Assembly (NCBI RefSeq): GCF_900637295.1
Contig: NZ_LR134363.1
Coordinates: forward strand, 310,001 to 374,000
DNA length: 64,000 nt
Source: Actinomyces slackii
GTDB lineage: Bacteria > Actinomycetota > Actinomycetes > Actinomycetales > Actinomycetaceae
Direction of reading: 5' to 3'
Part shown: piece by piece, positions 36,408 to 46,019 of the stretch
How the letters are laid out: each line of letters begins with the position of its first letter
Numbering within the stretch: position 1 is the first letter of the stretch
Notes under the pieces: model-generated
What the model was told of the DNA's origin: nothing
What the model saw: only the letters and a program-made list of their open reading frames with translations
Databases searched by the model: none
Position numbers and translations under genes: made by a program

Positions 36408-36528
36408 TCCGCTCGCCGCGCCAGACCCGTATGGTGTCCTTGGCGGTGGCCTCCAGCGGCGCTGCCGCTCCCGGTTGGGCCCGCGGCTCACCGGGGTTCC
36501 CGGACAGGCTCTTGCCAGGAAGATTGCG

Positions 36529-37632
36529 ATGACCCAGCCTCAGTACGGCCCTCAGCAGGGCGGCCCCTACGGGCCGGCCCAGCCGGCGCCGGGCTACGAC
36601 CCGAATGCCGCAGCAGGCCCGCAGTACGATCAGTTCGCCCCGACGGCGGCCTACTCCGCGAGCGCCGCGGCACAGGCGGGGGCGGCGCAGCCCGGAGCAT
36701 CTCAGCCGGTCTCCGGCGCCTATCCCCCGGCAGGCCCCGGCCAGGACCCCTACTACGGGCAGGGGCAGCAGGCGCAGTACCCCGGCCAGGCCTCCCAGCC
36801 GGTCCCGTCGGCCCAGTCGGCGGCCCAGTCAGCGCCGTCGGGCGGCTACGTGCCGGCGGCGGGCTACCAGCCGACGGGAGGGACCCCCTACTCCTCGCCC
36901 GCGCCCCAGAGCGCGCCTGCGCCGTCGCCCGCAGCCGCCGCGACTCCCTCGCTGAAGGCCCCCACGATCATCCTGTCAGTGTCCGCGGCAACCGTGGCCC
37001 TGGCAATCATCCTGGTGATCGGCTTCGGCGTCCAGCTGGCGGGCTTGAACGACGGTATGAGCGAGATCAACTCCAATGGTGCGGTGAAGGCCGAGCTCAC
37101 CTCGAATGAGAAGTACGGCCTCTACCACACGGGCACGGCCCCCGAGTGCACCGTGCAGGATCCCGACGGCGAGGACGTCTCGATCGACTCGGCCTCCGGG
37201 CGGATCAACAAGGAGGATCACTTCGGCACCTTCACCGCCACGAGCTCGGGCGCCTACACGATCACCTGCTCCGGCGAGGATGCCGGCGCCTCCTATGTCA
37301 GCGAGCTGGTCACCGAGAAAGACACATACCGGGACGGCATGATCGTCATCCTCGCAGGCCTCGTGGGAGTGCTGGCGATCTTCCCGCTCATCGGCGCGAC
37401 CATTGTTCGCGCCCGGCGCGCCAAGGCTCACCAGCGGGCGAGGATCTCCTCCCTCTCGCAACAGCAGCAGCAGTCCTGGCCCTCGGCGCCGCAGGGCGCC
37501 GCCCACTTCGGCCAGCCCAGCCAGCCGGTCCAGCCCACCCAGCCCATGCAGCCCAGCCAGCCCTTCACCCAGCCCGGTCAGCCAGGAGCGCCCGGCGGCT
37601 ATCCCGGGGCCTGGGGGCCTGGCCAGGGCTGA
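36529..37632 (+). CDS. Two-helix membrane protein with Pro/Gln-rich cytosolic tails
   Basis: A 367-residue protein. The first about 140 residues are rich in Q, P, G, A and Y and look disordered. A helix (IILSVSAATVALAIILVIGFG) leads to an about 100-residue outer domain with two Cys (ECTVQD and YTITCSGE), likely a disulphide-bonded beta-sandwich, and a second helix (MIVILAGLVGVLAIFPLIGA) returns to a Gln/Pro-rich tail. The ATG at 36529 has aggaag upstream; TATGGT at 36430-36435 may be the -10 box. Function unknown; similar disordered-tail membrane proteins are common in actinobacteria. Confidence 0.8.
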   Translation: MTQPQYGPQQGGPYGPAQPAPGYDPNAAAGPQYDQFAPTAAYSASAAAQAGAAQPGASQPVSGAYPPAGPGQDPYYGQGQQAQYPGQASQPVPSAQSAAQSAPSGGYVPAAGYQPTGGTPYSSPAPQSAPAPSPAAAATPSLKAPTIILSVSAATVALAIILVIGFGVQLAGLNDGMSEINSNGAVKAELTSNEKYGLYHTGTAPECTVQDPDGEDVSIDSASGRINKEDHFGTFTATSSGAYTITCSGEDAGASYVSELVTEKDTYRDGMIVILAGLVGVLAIFPLIGATIVRARRAKAHQRARISSLSQQQQQSWPSAPQGAAHFGQPSQPVQPTQPMQPSQPFTQPGQPGAPGGYPGAWGPGQG

Positions 37633-37702
37633 GGCCGGCACCGGGCCGCGCACGACGTCGTCGCCGGGGCCTGACCGGATGCCGGGCGGCCCGGCCCTGG
37701 GG

Positions 37703-38305
37703 TCAGGCCGAGGTGGCGAGCTCGACGCCGGCGTCGGTGAGGGCCTGCCGGGCGGCCGCCCCCAACTCGGGGCTGACCGGGGCGGTCAGGTCGCGCAGCA
37801 CGCGCACCCGGAAGCCTCTCGCATGGGCGTCCAGCGCCGTGTCCTTCACGCAGTGGGACTCGGCCAGCCCGATCACGTCGATATCGGTGATGCCCTCATC
37901 CACCAAGAGCCGGTGCAGGCTCGTCCCCTTGTCATCGACGCCCTCGAAGCCCGAGTAGGCCGCGGAGTACTGCCCCTTCTTGACCGCCACATCCACCTCG
38001 AGCCCGTCCAGGGCGGGGTGCAGCTCCGCCTCCGGGGTCCCCGCCACGCCATGGGGCGGCCAGGTGTCCACGAAGTCCGGGGTATCGGTGAAGTGGCGGC
38101 CCGGGTCGATGTGCCAGTCCTGGGTGGTGACGATCGTGTCATAGTCCCCGCGATGGGATGACGCGTACTGCGCCACCCGCTGGGCCACGGCATTGCCGCC
38201 CTCCACGGCCAGCGCCCCGCCCTCGCAGAAGGTGGGCTGCACGTCGACGATGATCAGGGCGCGGCGGGGCTGTGTCGCTTGTTTCGCGGGCATCTTCGCG
38301 GTCAT
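37703..38305 (-). CDS. pncA: Nicotinamidase / isochorismatase-family amidohydrolase
   Basis: A 200-residue cysteine hydrolase. The catalytic triad is visible as D in LIIVDVQPTF, K in AVKKGQYSAA and C in AESHCVKDTALDA; metal ligands lie in TQDWHIDPGRHF. PncA deamidates nicotinamide to nicotinate in NAD salvage. It has the residues of nicotinamidases rather than the isochorismatase subgroup. TAGGCT ends six bases before the ATG at 38305, so a leaderless start is likely. Confidence 0.88.
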   Translation of the reverse strand: MTAKMPAKQATQPRRALIIVDVQPTFCEGGALAVEGGNAVAQRVAQYASSHRGDYDTIVTTQDWHIDPGRHFTDTPDFVDTWPPHGVAGTPEAELHPALDGLEVDVAVKKGQYSAAYSGFEGVDDKGTSLHRLLVDEGITDIDVIGLAESHCVKDTALDAHARGFRVRVLRDLTAPVSPELGAAARQALTDAGVELATSA

Positions 38306-38311
38306 ACCGCG

Positions 38312-38317
38312 AGCCTA
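38312..38317 (-). promoter_or_regulatory. -10 box for leaderless pncA
   Basis: TAGGCT on the minus strand lies six bases before the pncA ATG. Confidence 0.5.
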
Positions 38318-39265
38318 GCCGCCTCGGCGCGCCAGCGCCTCCCTGTAGACCTCATTGGGGCGCAGACCCGCCTCGCCGGCCGCCATCGCGGCGGCGGCCT
38401 TGAGTCGCAGGCCCTGCTCGGCCAGATCCAGGGCGCGCTCGGCAGCCTGGGACGGATCCGCCGACCGGGCCGGCGCCCCGGCCACGACGATGACCACCTC
38501 CCCCAGGACGCCGTCGGCGGTTGAGGCCGCCAGCTCCCCCAGGGTGGCGCGACGCACCTCCTCATGGGTCTTGGTCAGCTCCCGGCACAGCGCCGCCGGG
38601 CGGGAGTCCCCCAGTGCCCTGGCCATCGCGGCGAGGGTCTCGTGGGTGCGCCGGGGGGACTCGAAGAACACCATGGTGCGCGACTCCTGGGCCAGCGCCG
38701 CCAGGGCCCGATCCCGCTCCCCCGCCCGTCGCGGAGGGAAGCCCTCGAAGCAGAAGCGGTCACTGGCCAGGCCGCTGACCGCCAGGGCGGTGAGCACCGC
38801 CGACGGGCCGGGGGCCACCGTCACGGCGACGTCGGCCTGGGCGGCGGCCACCACCACCCGATAGCCGGGGTCGGACACCGATGGCATGCCCGCGTCGCTG
38901 ATCACCAGAACACTGTGACCGGCGCGGGCCGCCTCGATGAGCTCACCGGAGCGCTCCCGCTCATTGTGCTCGTGAAGGGCCACGATACGACCGGAGGCGC
39001 GGATCCCCAGGCGCTGGGCCAGTGCTCGCAGGCGCCTGGTGTCCTCCGCGGCGATGAGATCGGCGCACTCCAGCCCGCGACGCAGGCGCCCCGTGGCATC
39101 GCCCGTGTTGCCGATCGGGGTGGCGGCCAGCGTGATGACCCCGGGACGCGGCCGCCAGGGGTCGGGCGCCGTCGGCGAGGGCTGATCCGAAGACTGGCAG
39201 GGCCCCTCAGCCTCATGCGGGGCCGGCCCCTGAACGCTGGCAGCGGATGGGGTGGCGTCTGTCAT
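38315..39265 (-). CDS. rsmI: 16S rRNA (cytidine1402-2'-O)-methyltransferase
   Basis: A 316-residue SAM-dependent methyltransferase of the tetrapyrrole-methylase fold. [52 protein letters not shown] and the later [15 protein letters not shown] are family hallmarks. It methylates C1402 of 16S rRNA together with RsmH. The N-terminus carries about 40 extra, Pro-rich residues. The start has CATACT six bases upstream (39272-39277), so it is probably leaderless, and it is divergent from pmt across 34 bp. Its 3' end is only 9 bp from the pncA start and overlaps that gene's promoter. Confidence 0.94.
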   Translation of the reverse strand: MTDATPSAASVQGPAPHEAEGPCQSSDQPSPTAPDPWRPRPGVITLAATPIGNTGDATGRLRRGLECADLIAAEDTRRLRALAQRLGIRASGRIVALHEHNERERSGELIEAARAGHSVLVISDAGMPSVSDPGYRVVVAAAQADVAVTVAPGPSAVLTALAVSGLASDRFCFEGFPPRRAGERDRALAALAQESRTMVFFESPRRTHETLAAMARALGDSRPAALCRELTKTHEEVRRATLGELAASTADGVLGEVVIVVAGAPARSADPSQAAERALDLAEQGLRLKAAAAMAAGEAGLRPNEVYREALARRGG

Positions 39266-39299
39266 GGGCCAAGTATGGCGCTGCCCCTAGACTCCTCGG
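39266..39299. promoter_or_regulatory. 34-bp divergent leaderless promoter pair (rsmI / pmt)
   Basis: On the plus strand TAGACT (39288-39293) lies six bases before the pmt GTG; on the minus strand CATACT (39272-39277) lies six bases before the rsmI ATG. The two -10 boxes are 10 bp apart, so each -35 region must lie inside the opposite gene. Confidence 0.55.
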
Positions 39300-41741
39300 G
39301 TGACATATCCCAGCGCGCTGTCCCCTGATGAGCCCGCAGGCACGAGGCCGGCCCGAGACCCCCAGGCCCCGGGCACGGAGCCACGGTCCGACGACGAGTC
39401 CCGTTCCGACGACGCCCGGACCGCCGATTCGCAGTCCCCGGGCCCGGACGCTCCGGTCCCCCAGGCGCAGGCCGCCAGCAAGCCATCCGATCCAGAGCAG
39501 CCGGCCCCCGCGGCCCAGCCCCCTGGCACGGAGGCTGACCGCGCCCCGGCCACCAGCGAGCCCCGCACCGAGAACCAGCTGCGCCACCTCCTGGGCCTGG
39601 AGCCCCTGGAGTGGGCCCTGCCGCGAGCCCTGCGCATCAGGGGCTGGGTGGCCACCGCCGTCGTCGGCGTGATCGCCGCACTGACGCGCCTGGTGGGGCT
39701 GAGCCACCCCAGCACGCTCATATTCGATGAGATCTACTACGTCAAGGACTCCTACGCCCTGTGGACCCTGGGCTACGAGGCGCAGTGGGCCGACGGCTCA
39801 GATGCGCGCTTCGCGGCGGGGGACTTCTCGGGGATGTCGACCGAGCCGAGCTTCGTCGTCCACCCGCAGTTCGGCAAGTGGCTGCTCGGCCTGGGCATGC
39901 AGGTCTTCGGCGCCGACTCGGCCGTGGGCTGGCGGATCGTGCCGGCACTGGCGGGGATCCTCACCGTGGTGCTGCTGGCGCGCCTGACCATGCGCATGAC
40001 CCACTCACCCGTGCTGGCCGGCCTGGCCGGCCTGTTCCTGGCCATCGACGGGGTGGGCATCACCGAGTCGCGCATCGGTCTTCTCGACGTCTTCATCGGG
40101 CTGTTCGCCACCCTGGCCATGTACTGCCTGGTGCGAGACCGGGAGGCCTCACGGGCGCGCCTGGCCAAGGACCTGGCGGGCACGCCGGCCGCGCCCCGGC
40201 AGCTGGCCCCCCGGGCGCATCTGCGCCCCTGGCTGTGGGCCACCGGCGCAACGCTGGGCCTGGCCTGCTCGGTCAAGTGGTCGGGCCTCTACCTGCTGGC
40301 CGTGGTGGGCATCCTCGTCGTCGTCTGGGACACCAGCGCCCTGCGCAGCGTCAAGGCCAAGGCCTGGTTCCTGGAGGGCCTCATCTCCCGGGGCTTCGGC
40401 GACTTCATCCGCCTGGTGCCCACGGCCCTGGTGGTCTACGTGGGGCTGTGGTGGTCCTGGTTCGCCCATGACAGGTCCTACAAGCGCGGCTGGGCCGTCG
40501 AGCAGATCGCGCGCAGTGCCGAGGGGACGCTGGGGGAGGCCGAGAGGATGCCCTACAGCTGGCTGCCCAACGCCCTCAACGACCTCATCGAGTACCACCG
40601 CACCATCTACACCTTCCACGTGGGCCTGGGCGAGCACCACCCCTATGAGGCAGGACCCGCCGGGTGGCTCCTGCAGTGGCGCCCCACCTCCTTCTACTGG
40701 CCCGAGGGCGCCGAGCTGGCCGGGACGAACTGCGGATCCGACCGCTGCATCCAGGCCATCACCTCCATCGGCAACATCCCCGTGTGGTGGGCGGCCATCC
40801 CGGCCCTGCTGGTGGTGCTGGCCATGGGCATCGGCGGCCGGGACTGGCGGGCCTGGGTGCCGCTGGCCGGGTACCTCGGCCTGTACGTTCCGTGGTTCCA
40901 GTACCCTGACCGCACGATCTTCACCTTCTACACGGTGGCATTCGTCCCCTTCGTGGTCCTGGTACTCACCCTGGCCCTGGGGCAGGGGATGGGCATGCTC
41001 AAGCCCGTGCCCGGCTCGCGGGAGGCGCGCGCCGAGGAGCTGGGGCTGCGCGAGGGCTGGATCGGCCCGGGACTCCCGGCTCCGCGCGGGCTGATCGCCC
41101 GCTTCCTCGGGGCGGGCGACACTCACTCCCGCGCACGGGGCCGTTGGTCGCCGCGCAGGCAACGGCCCCAGGAGCCCCTCGGGGAGCAGGCGCCCCAGCA
41201 GTCCGCTGCCCAGACGGCCCGGCTGGACGACGGCGCCCCCCATGCCAGCGGCCACACCGCGACCGGGGTGGAGGCCAGCAGTGCGCTGACGAAGCCCGCT
41301 GACTCCTCTGAGTCGGCTAAGGCAGTGGGGGCAGTCGAAGAGTCGGCGCAGCCCGAGGAGCCCGCAGAGCACGCCGCGCTGACGAAGCCCGCTGACTCCT
41401 CTGGGTCGGCTGAGGCAGTGGGGGCAGTCGAAGAGTCGGCGCAGCCTGAGGAGCCCGCAACGGCCGACGCGCAGCCCGAGGAGTCGGCGGAGGGCGCTGC
41501 GCCCTCCGTGCCCGCAGAGCCCGCCGACTCCTCGCCCACGGGCCTGGCCCGCGTGCTGCGCCTGACCCCCGAGTGGACGGGGGTGCCCACCTGGCGACTG
41601 CGCAACGAGGGCGTCCTGCTGACCGTCCTGCTGATGACGCTGGCGCTGTCCTTCGCCATCCTGTGGTGGCCGATCTGGACGGGCCAGACGGTGTCCTACA
41701 CCTTCTGGCGCATGCATATGCTCCTGGAGTCCTGGATCTAG
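39300..41741 (+). CDS. pmt: Dolichyl-phosphate-mannose-protein mannosyltransferase (polyprenyl-P-Man dependent)
   Basis: An 813-residue GT39 membrane enzyme that O-mannosylates exported proteins. The first luminal loop carries FDEIYYVKDSY (about residue 142), with the acidic pair found in Pmt enzymes, followed by many helices and the conserved HPQFGKWLLGLGMQ. The N-terminal about 110 residues are disordered. A low-complexity insert (about residues 600-757) precedes the last helix and holds an 84-bp tandem duplication, making the protein much longer than mycobacterial Pmt. The GTG start has TAGACT six bases upstream. The giant surface protein and the rpf-like proteins are plausible substrates (inference). 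Confidence 0.92.
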   Translation: MTYPSALSPDEPAGTRPARDPQAPGTEPRSDDESRSDDARTADSQSPGPDAPVPQAQAASKPSDPEQPAPAAQPPGTEADRAPATSEPRTENQLRHLLGLEPLEWALPRALRIRGWVATAVVGVIAALTRLVGLSHPSTLIFDEIYYVKDSYALWTLGYEAQWADGSDARFAAGDFSGMSTEPSFVVHPQFGKWLLGLGMQVFGADSAVGWRIVPALAGILTVVLLARLTMRMTHSPVLAGLAGLFLAIDGVGITESRIGLLDVFIGLFATLAMYCLVRDREASRARLAKDLAGTPAAPRQLAPRAHLRPWLWATGATLGLACSVKWSGLYLLAVVGILVVVWDTSALRSVKAKAWFLEGLISRGFGDFIRLVPTALVVYVGLWWSWFAHDRSYKRGWAVEQIARSAEGTLGEAERMPYSWLPNALNDLIEYHRTIYTFHVGLGEHHPYEAGPAGWLLQWRPTSFYWPEGAELAGTNCGSDRCIQAITSIGNIPVWWAAIPALLVVLAMGIGGRDWRAWVPLAGYLGLYVPWFQYPDRTIFTFYTVAFVPFVVLVLTLALGQGMGMLKPVPGSREARAEELGLREGWIGPGLPAPRGLIARFLGAGDTHSRARGRWSPRRQRPQEPLGEQAPQQSAAQTARLDDGAPHASGHTATGVEASSALTKPADSSESAKAVGAVEESAQPEEPAEHAALTKPADSSGSAEAVGAVEESAQPEEPATADAQPEESAEGAAPSVPAEPADSSPTGLARVLRLTPEWTGVPTWRLRNEGVLLTVLLMTLALSFAILWWPIWTGQTVSYTFWRMHMLLESWI
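41283..41459 (+). repeat. 84-bp direct repeat inside pmt
   Basis: Units at 41283-41366 and 41376-41459 (period 93 bp) differ at three positions and encode ALTKPADSS...QPEEPA twice. The repeat lies in the disordered insert before the last membrane helix. Confidence 0.85.
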
Positions 41742-41782
41742 GAGTCTGGGCGGGCCGGCGGGTCTCATCGCCGATCCTGGCG

Positions 41783-41919
41783 GACGAGCCTTCGCGTATC
41801 GGACGAGCCTTTGCGTCGACGACGAGCCTTTGCGTCAATCGCCCCTGTGCTACCCCCAGTCGGATGACGCGAACCCTCGTCCGATACGCAGACCCTCGTC
41901 CAGTAGGCGAAGGCACGTC
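41783..41919. repeat. Nested palindromic repeat element, copy 1 (3 + 3 units of 19 bp)
   Basis: Three direct 19-bp units start at 41783, 41802 and 41821 (type gacgagcctttgcgtcaat), then a 23-bp centre (41840-41862), then three units in inverted orientation at 41863, 41882 and 41901 (type gatgacgcgaaccctcgtc). Spacing is exact, with no gaps. The tails of the units pair inside-out: the third forward unit with the first inverted unit, and the first forward with the second inverted. It lies between convergent pmt and gdhA. A shorter copy lies at 55476-55574. Confidence 0.85.
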
Positions 41920-41962
41920 GTCGGCCCGTATCCGCCGGGGCCGGAACGGAGCGCCCAAGGCA

Positions 41963-42004
41963 CGAGTCCCCATGGGCGGCCCGAGGGCCATCCATGGGGA
42001 CTCG
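41963..42004. terminator. Bidirectional hairpin between pmt and gdhA
   Basis: cgagtccccatg (41963-41974) and catggggactcg (41993-42004) form a perfect 12-bp stem around an 18-base GC-rich loop. It lies 32 bp from the gdhA stop and between convergent genes, so it could end transcription from both sides. No T tract is present. Confidence 0.6.
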
Positions 42005-42036
42005 CGGATCTCAGCGGATCTCAGGGGATCCCGGGG

Positions 42037-43383
<1,347 letters not shown>

Positions 43384-43587
43384 TTAGCCTAACGGGGATC
43401 TCAGCGCCAGGCTGGTCGCCGCGGCGCCGCGAGAAGACTTCCACCCCACCCGTCACTGAGACGAAACATCCCGTTATTCGGAGAAAACAATCCCGGCCAG
43501 GAGGACCCTCATGGAGGAGGGCACGGCCTTGCGGCTCATCCCCGGGATCGATGCCCCACCGGTTGCCACTGCCCTACTCTCATGGTG

Positions 43588-44613
43588 ATGTCCACCGATC
43601 TGCCCGTCCACCACCGCGCGCTCGCCCTGCGCTCCGCGCTGGACCTGCCCATCATTGAGCGCCATGCCCTGGAGGCCGAGACCCTGCGCCGGGTGGCGGG
43701 CGTGGACCGCATGGGCGACCTGACCCGCTACAACACCTGCGAGGTGACCGAGCTCGCCGACCTGACCCCCGCCGCCAGCCTGCTGGCCCCCGATGAGCGG
43801 GGCTGGGCTCTGGGCCATGCCCTGGTCCATGCCGTGGAGCACGGCCAGCGCCTGTGGCTGTGCGAGACGACGCCGCAGGAGTTCGCGGCCCTGCGCCGAG
43901 CCCTGGGTGAGGACCTGGTGCACAACGCCTCGCTGGAGGCCCTCCCCGAATCGGAGCCGACCGGTCCGGTGGTGGCCGCCGTCAGCCCCCGCGATCTTCT
44001 CGATGCGTGGGCGGTCGGCGACGCCGCGCAGGTGCGCTACCTGCGCACCGTGCTCAAGGGCACCGACCCGCTGCGCGTGCCCAGCCACATCCTGGCCGCC
44101 CTGGAGCAGGCCCAGGTGGACCTGGTCCCCCGCAGCAAGGCCACCAGACTGCTGCACAACCCGAAGTTCCTCGCCTACCTCATCATCTTCATCTACTCGT
44201 CGCTGCGAGTGGTGCCCGCAGCCCTGGCCCCGGGGTTCAAGGGCAACCCCTGGGTGCTGTGGGGCATCGACATCGTCACCGCCCTGCCCTACACCTGGGG
44301 GATCATGATGATGGTGGCGGGCCGGCGCCTGCGCCATCGCATGGCGGGGACCCTGGTCACCCTGGTGACCTTCATCGCCCCCTACGTGTACTTCTTCGCC
44401 AGGGGCAAGGGCTATCCGCCCTGGGTTCTCTACGTCGTGGCCGCTCTGGTCATCGGCACGGTCCTGCTGGAGGGCGGCCGCTGGCTGCGCGACGTCATCG
44501 TGGCCCGGGGGCTGACCGCCGCCCAGCCCCAGCGGCCCGGCCGCCCCCAGTCACCCCGGGACGGCCGATCCCTCAAGCCGCAGGGGCGTCCACGCCCCGC
44601 AGGGAGCGCATGA
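43588..44613 (+). CDS. Hypothetical protein with soluble N-terminus and four C-terminal membrane helices
   Basis: A 341-residue protein I do not recognise. About the first 185 residues are soluble and alpha-rich; four hydrophobic helices follow (FLAYLIIFIYSSLRVV, WGIDIVTALPYTWGIMMMVA, GTLVTLVTFIAPYVYFF and WVLYVVAALVIGTVLL), then a basic tail. TACTCT (43575-43580) lies seven bases before the ATG at 43588, favouring this leaderless start over the in-frame ATG at 43582. The 3' end overlaps the convergent phosphatidyltransferase gene by 41 bp. Confidence 0.78.
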   Translation: MSTDLPVHHRALALRSALDLPIIERHALEAETLRRVAGVDRMGDLTRYNTCEVTELADLTPAASLLAPDERGWALGHALVHAVEHGQRLWLCETTPQEFAALRRALGEDLVHNASLEALPESEPTGPVVAAVSPRDLLDAWAVGDAAQVRYLRTVLKGTDPLRVPSHILAALEQAQVDLVPRSKATRLLHNPKFLAYLIIFIYSSLRVVPAALAPGFKGNPWVLWGIDIVTALPYTWGIMMMVAGRRLRHRMAGTLVTLVTFIAPYVYFFARGKGYPPWVLYVVAALVIGTVLLEGGRWLRDVIVARGLTAAQPQRPGRPQSPRDGRSLKPQGRPRPAGSA

Positions 44614-45298
44614 TCCCCACCAGCACGACCCATCCGCCGAAGACGACGATGAGCGCCACGGCGGTGATCGGGCGGTGGGGGTGGATCGCCACCAGCCAGC
44701 AGCTCGCGGCGAACCAGATCGTCGCCGCCGCGATATTGAGAGCGCGGAAGCGCTTGACCCGCGCCGGGTGGACGTAGTGCGTGGGCACCAGGGTCAGGAC
44801 CGAGAGCACGACGGTGACCAGGATATTGACCAGCGCGGGAGTGCCCAGCACGTAGAACATGAGCGCCACCACATTCCAGGCGGCGGGGAAGCCCACGAAG
44901 TAGTAGTCGGTGGACTTCCAGTTCTTGTTGGCGTAGCAGAACATGGCCGAGCTCAGGATGAGGACGAGCATGAGGGCCTTGACCGGGCCCGGCCCCATCG
45001 GCAGGTAGAGGTACATGAAGAGCGCGGGGATGAAGGTCCACGTCAGGTAGTCCACGACGATGTCCACGATCCCGCCGTCGAACCAGGGGATGACCTCGGA
45101 GACCCGGGTGCGTCGCGCCAGGGTGCCGTCGACGCCGTCGACCACCAGCGCCACGAGCAGCCACACCCACATCCAGGTGATCTCCTCGTGGACGGTGGCC
45201 AGGGTGGCCAGGGATGCCCAGACCAGGCCGGACATGGTCAGGACGTGCACGGCCCACGCCGCGGCGCGGGAGCTGAGAGGACAGGGGGAGCTCATCAT
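44573..45298 (-). CDS. Phosphatidylcholine-synthase-like CDP-alcohol phosphatidyltransferase
   Basis: A 241-residue polytopic membrane enzyme. VDGVDGTLARRTRV followed by GGIVDIVVDYLTW carries the CDP-alcohol signature D-G-x2-A-R-...-G-x3-D-x3-D, and the spacing, the longer gap between the two halves and the later NYFVGFP-like segment (DYYFVGFPAAWNVV) match phosphatidylcholine synthase (Pcs), which condenses choline with CDP-diacylglycerol. The start is one of two adjacent ATGs (45298 or 45295). No choline uptake gene is nearby, so the true alcohol is unproven. Confidence 0.82.
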   Translation of the reverse strand: MMSSPCPLSSRAAAWAVHVLTMSGLVWASLATLATVHEEITWMWVWLLVALVVDGVDGTLARRTRVSEVIPWFDGGIVDIVVDYLTWTFIPALFMYLYLPMGPGPVKALMLVLILSSAMFCYANKNWKSTDYYFVGFPAAWNVVALMFYVLGTPALVNILVTVVLSVLTLVPTHYVHPARVKRFRALNIAAATIWFAASCWLVAIHPHRPITAVALIVVFGGWVVLVGIMRSLRGVDAPAA

Positions 45299-45469
45299 GG
45301 AATCTCTTCTCGACAATGGGTCTTCTGAGCGTATCCTATGAAGACCCTCGGCGCGTGTGCTCCACCTCCAGGAACAAAGCCCCTCTGCGCGCCCTCTGCG
45401 CGCTCGGGCCATCTCCCGACGGGGGGATGGCGGGAGAGGCCGCGGGGAGGCCGGTGATACGGTCATGCC

Positions 45470-45847
45470 ATGCGAGTCCTTCTCACTGTTCAGCACGGTG
45501 TCACCCCCGAGGGCGACTACGACCTCTCCCCCGTCATGGCGCGGGTGGAGAGCATGTCCGATCTTGTGGAGTCGGTCGGAGCCTTCAACGCCGAGCTCCA
45601 GGAGGCGGGCGCCTGGGTCGACGCCGGGGGCCTGACCAGCCCCAGGGAGGCGGCCCGCATCGAGGCCTCCCCGACGCCGGGCCAGGCGCCCCATGTGGTC
45701 GACGGCGCCTCCGCCCTGGGACTGCCGGTCATGGGCGGCTACTGGCTCATCGAGGCCGCCGACCGCCAGGAGGCGGTGTCCTGGGCCGAGCGCGCCTCAC
45801 GCGCATGCCGCCAGCCCGTCATCATGCGCCCCCTCCAGGAGGGCTGA
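45470..45847 (+). CDS. YciI/DGPF-domain small protein
   Basis: A 125-residue protein with the ferredoxin-like alpha/beta pattern of the YciI-related/DGPF family (MRVLLTVQHGV near the start, FNAELQEAGAWVDAGGL, GYWLIEAADRQEAVSWAERA, and a final VIMRPL). Members are often small enzymes or partners of extracytoplasmic sigma factors, but no sigma gene is adjacent. A tgatac hexamer lies about nine bases before the ATG, without a clear Shine-Dalgarno sequence. Substrate unknown. Confidence 0.75.
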   Translation: MRVLLTVQHGVTPEGDYDLSPVMARVESMSDLVESVGAFNAELQEAGAWVDAGGLTSPREAARIEASPTPGQAPHVVDGASALGLPVMGGYWLIEAADRQEAVSWAERASRACRQPVIMRPLQEG

Positions 45848-46019
45848 GCCAGGGGCAGGGGCGCCGCGCAGCGATGCGACCCGCGCATGCCGCTGCTACT
45901 GTCGCCCCCATGCGCTCATCTCTGATCGTTGAGCGGCGGCTGCGCCGCTCCGGCGATGCCGCCGCCTGCCCGCGACGGACCGAGCGGCCGTGCCGCCCAG
46001 GTGCCAAGGGGCTCGGATC

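Noticed and set aside
41783-41919. CRISPR interpretation of the 19-bp repeats
   Set aside because: The units abut without spacers and invert around a centre, and no cas gene is nearby.
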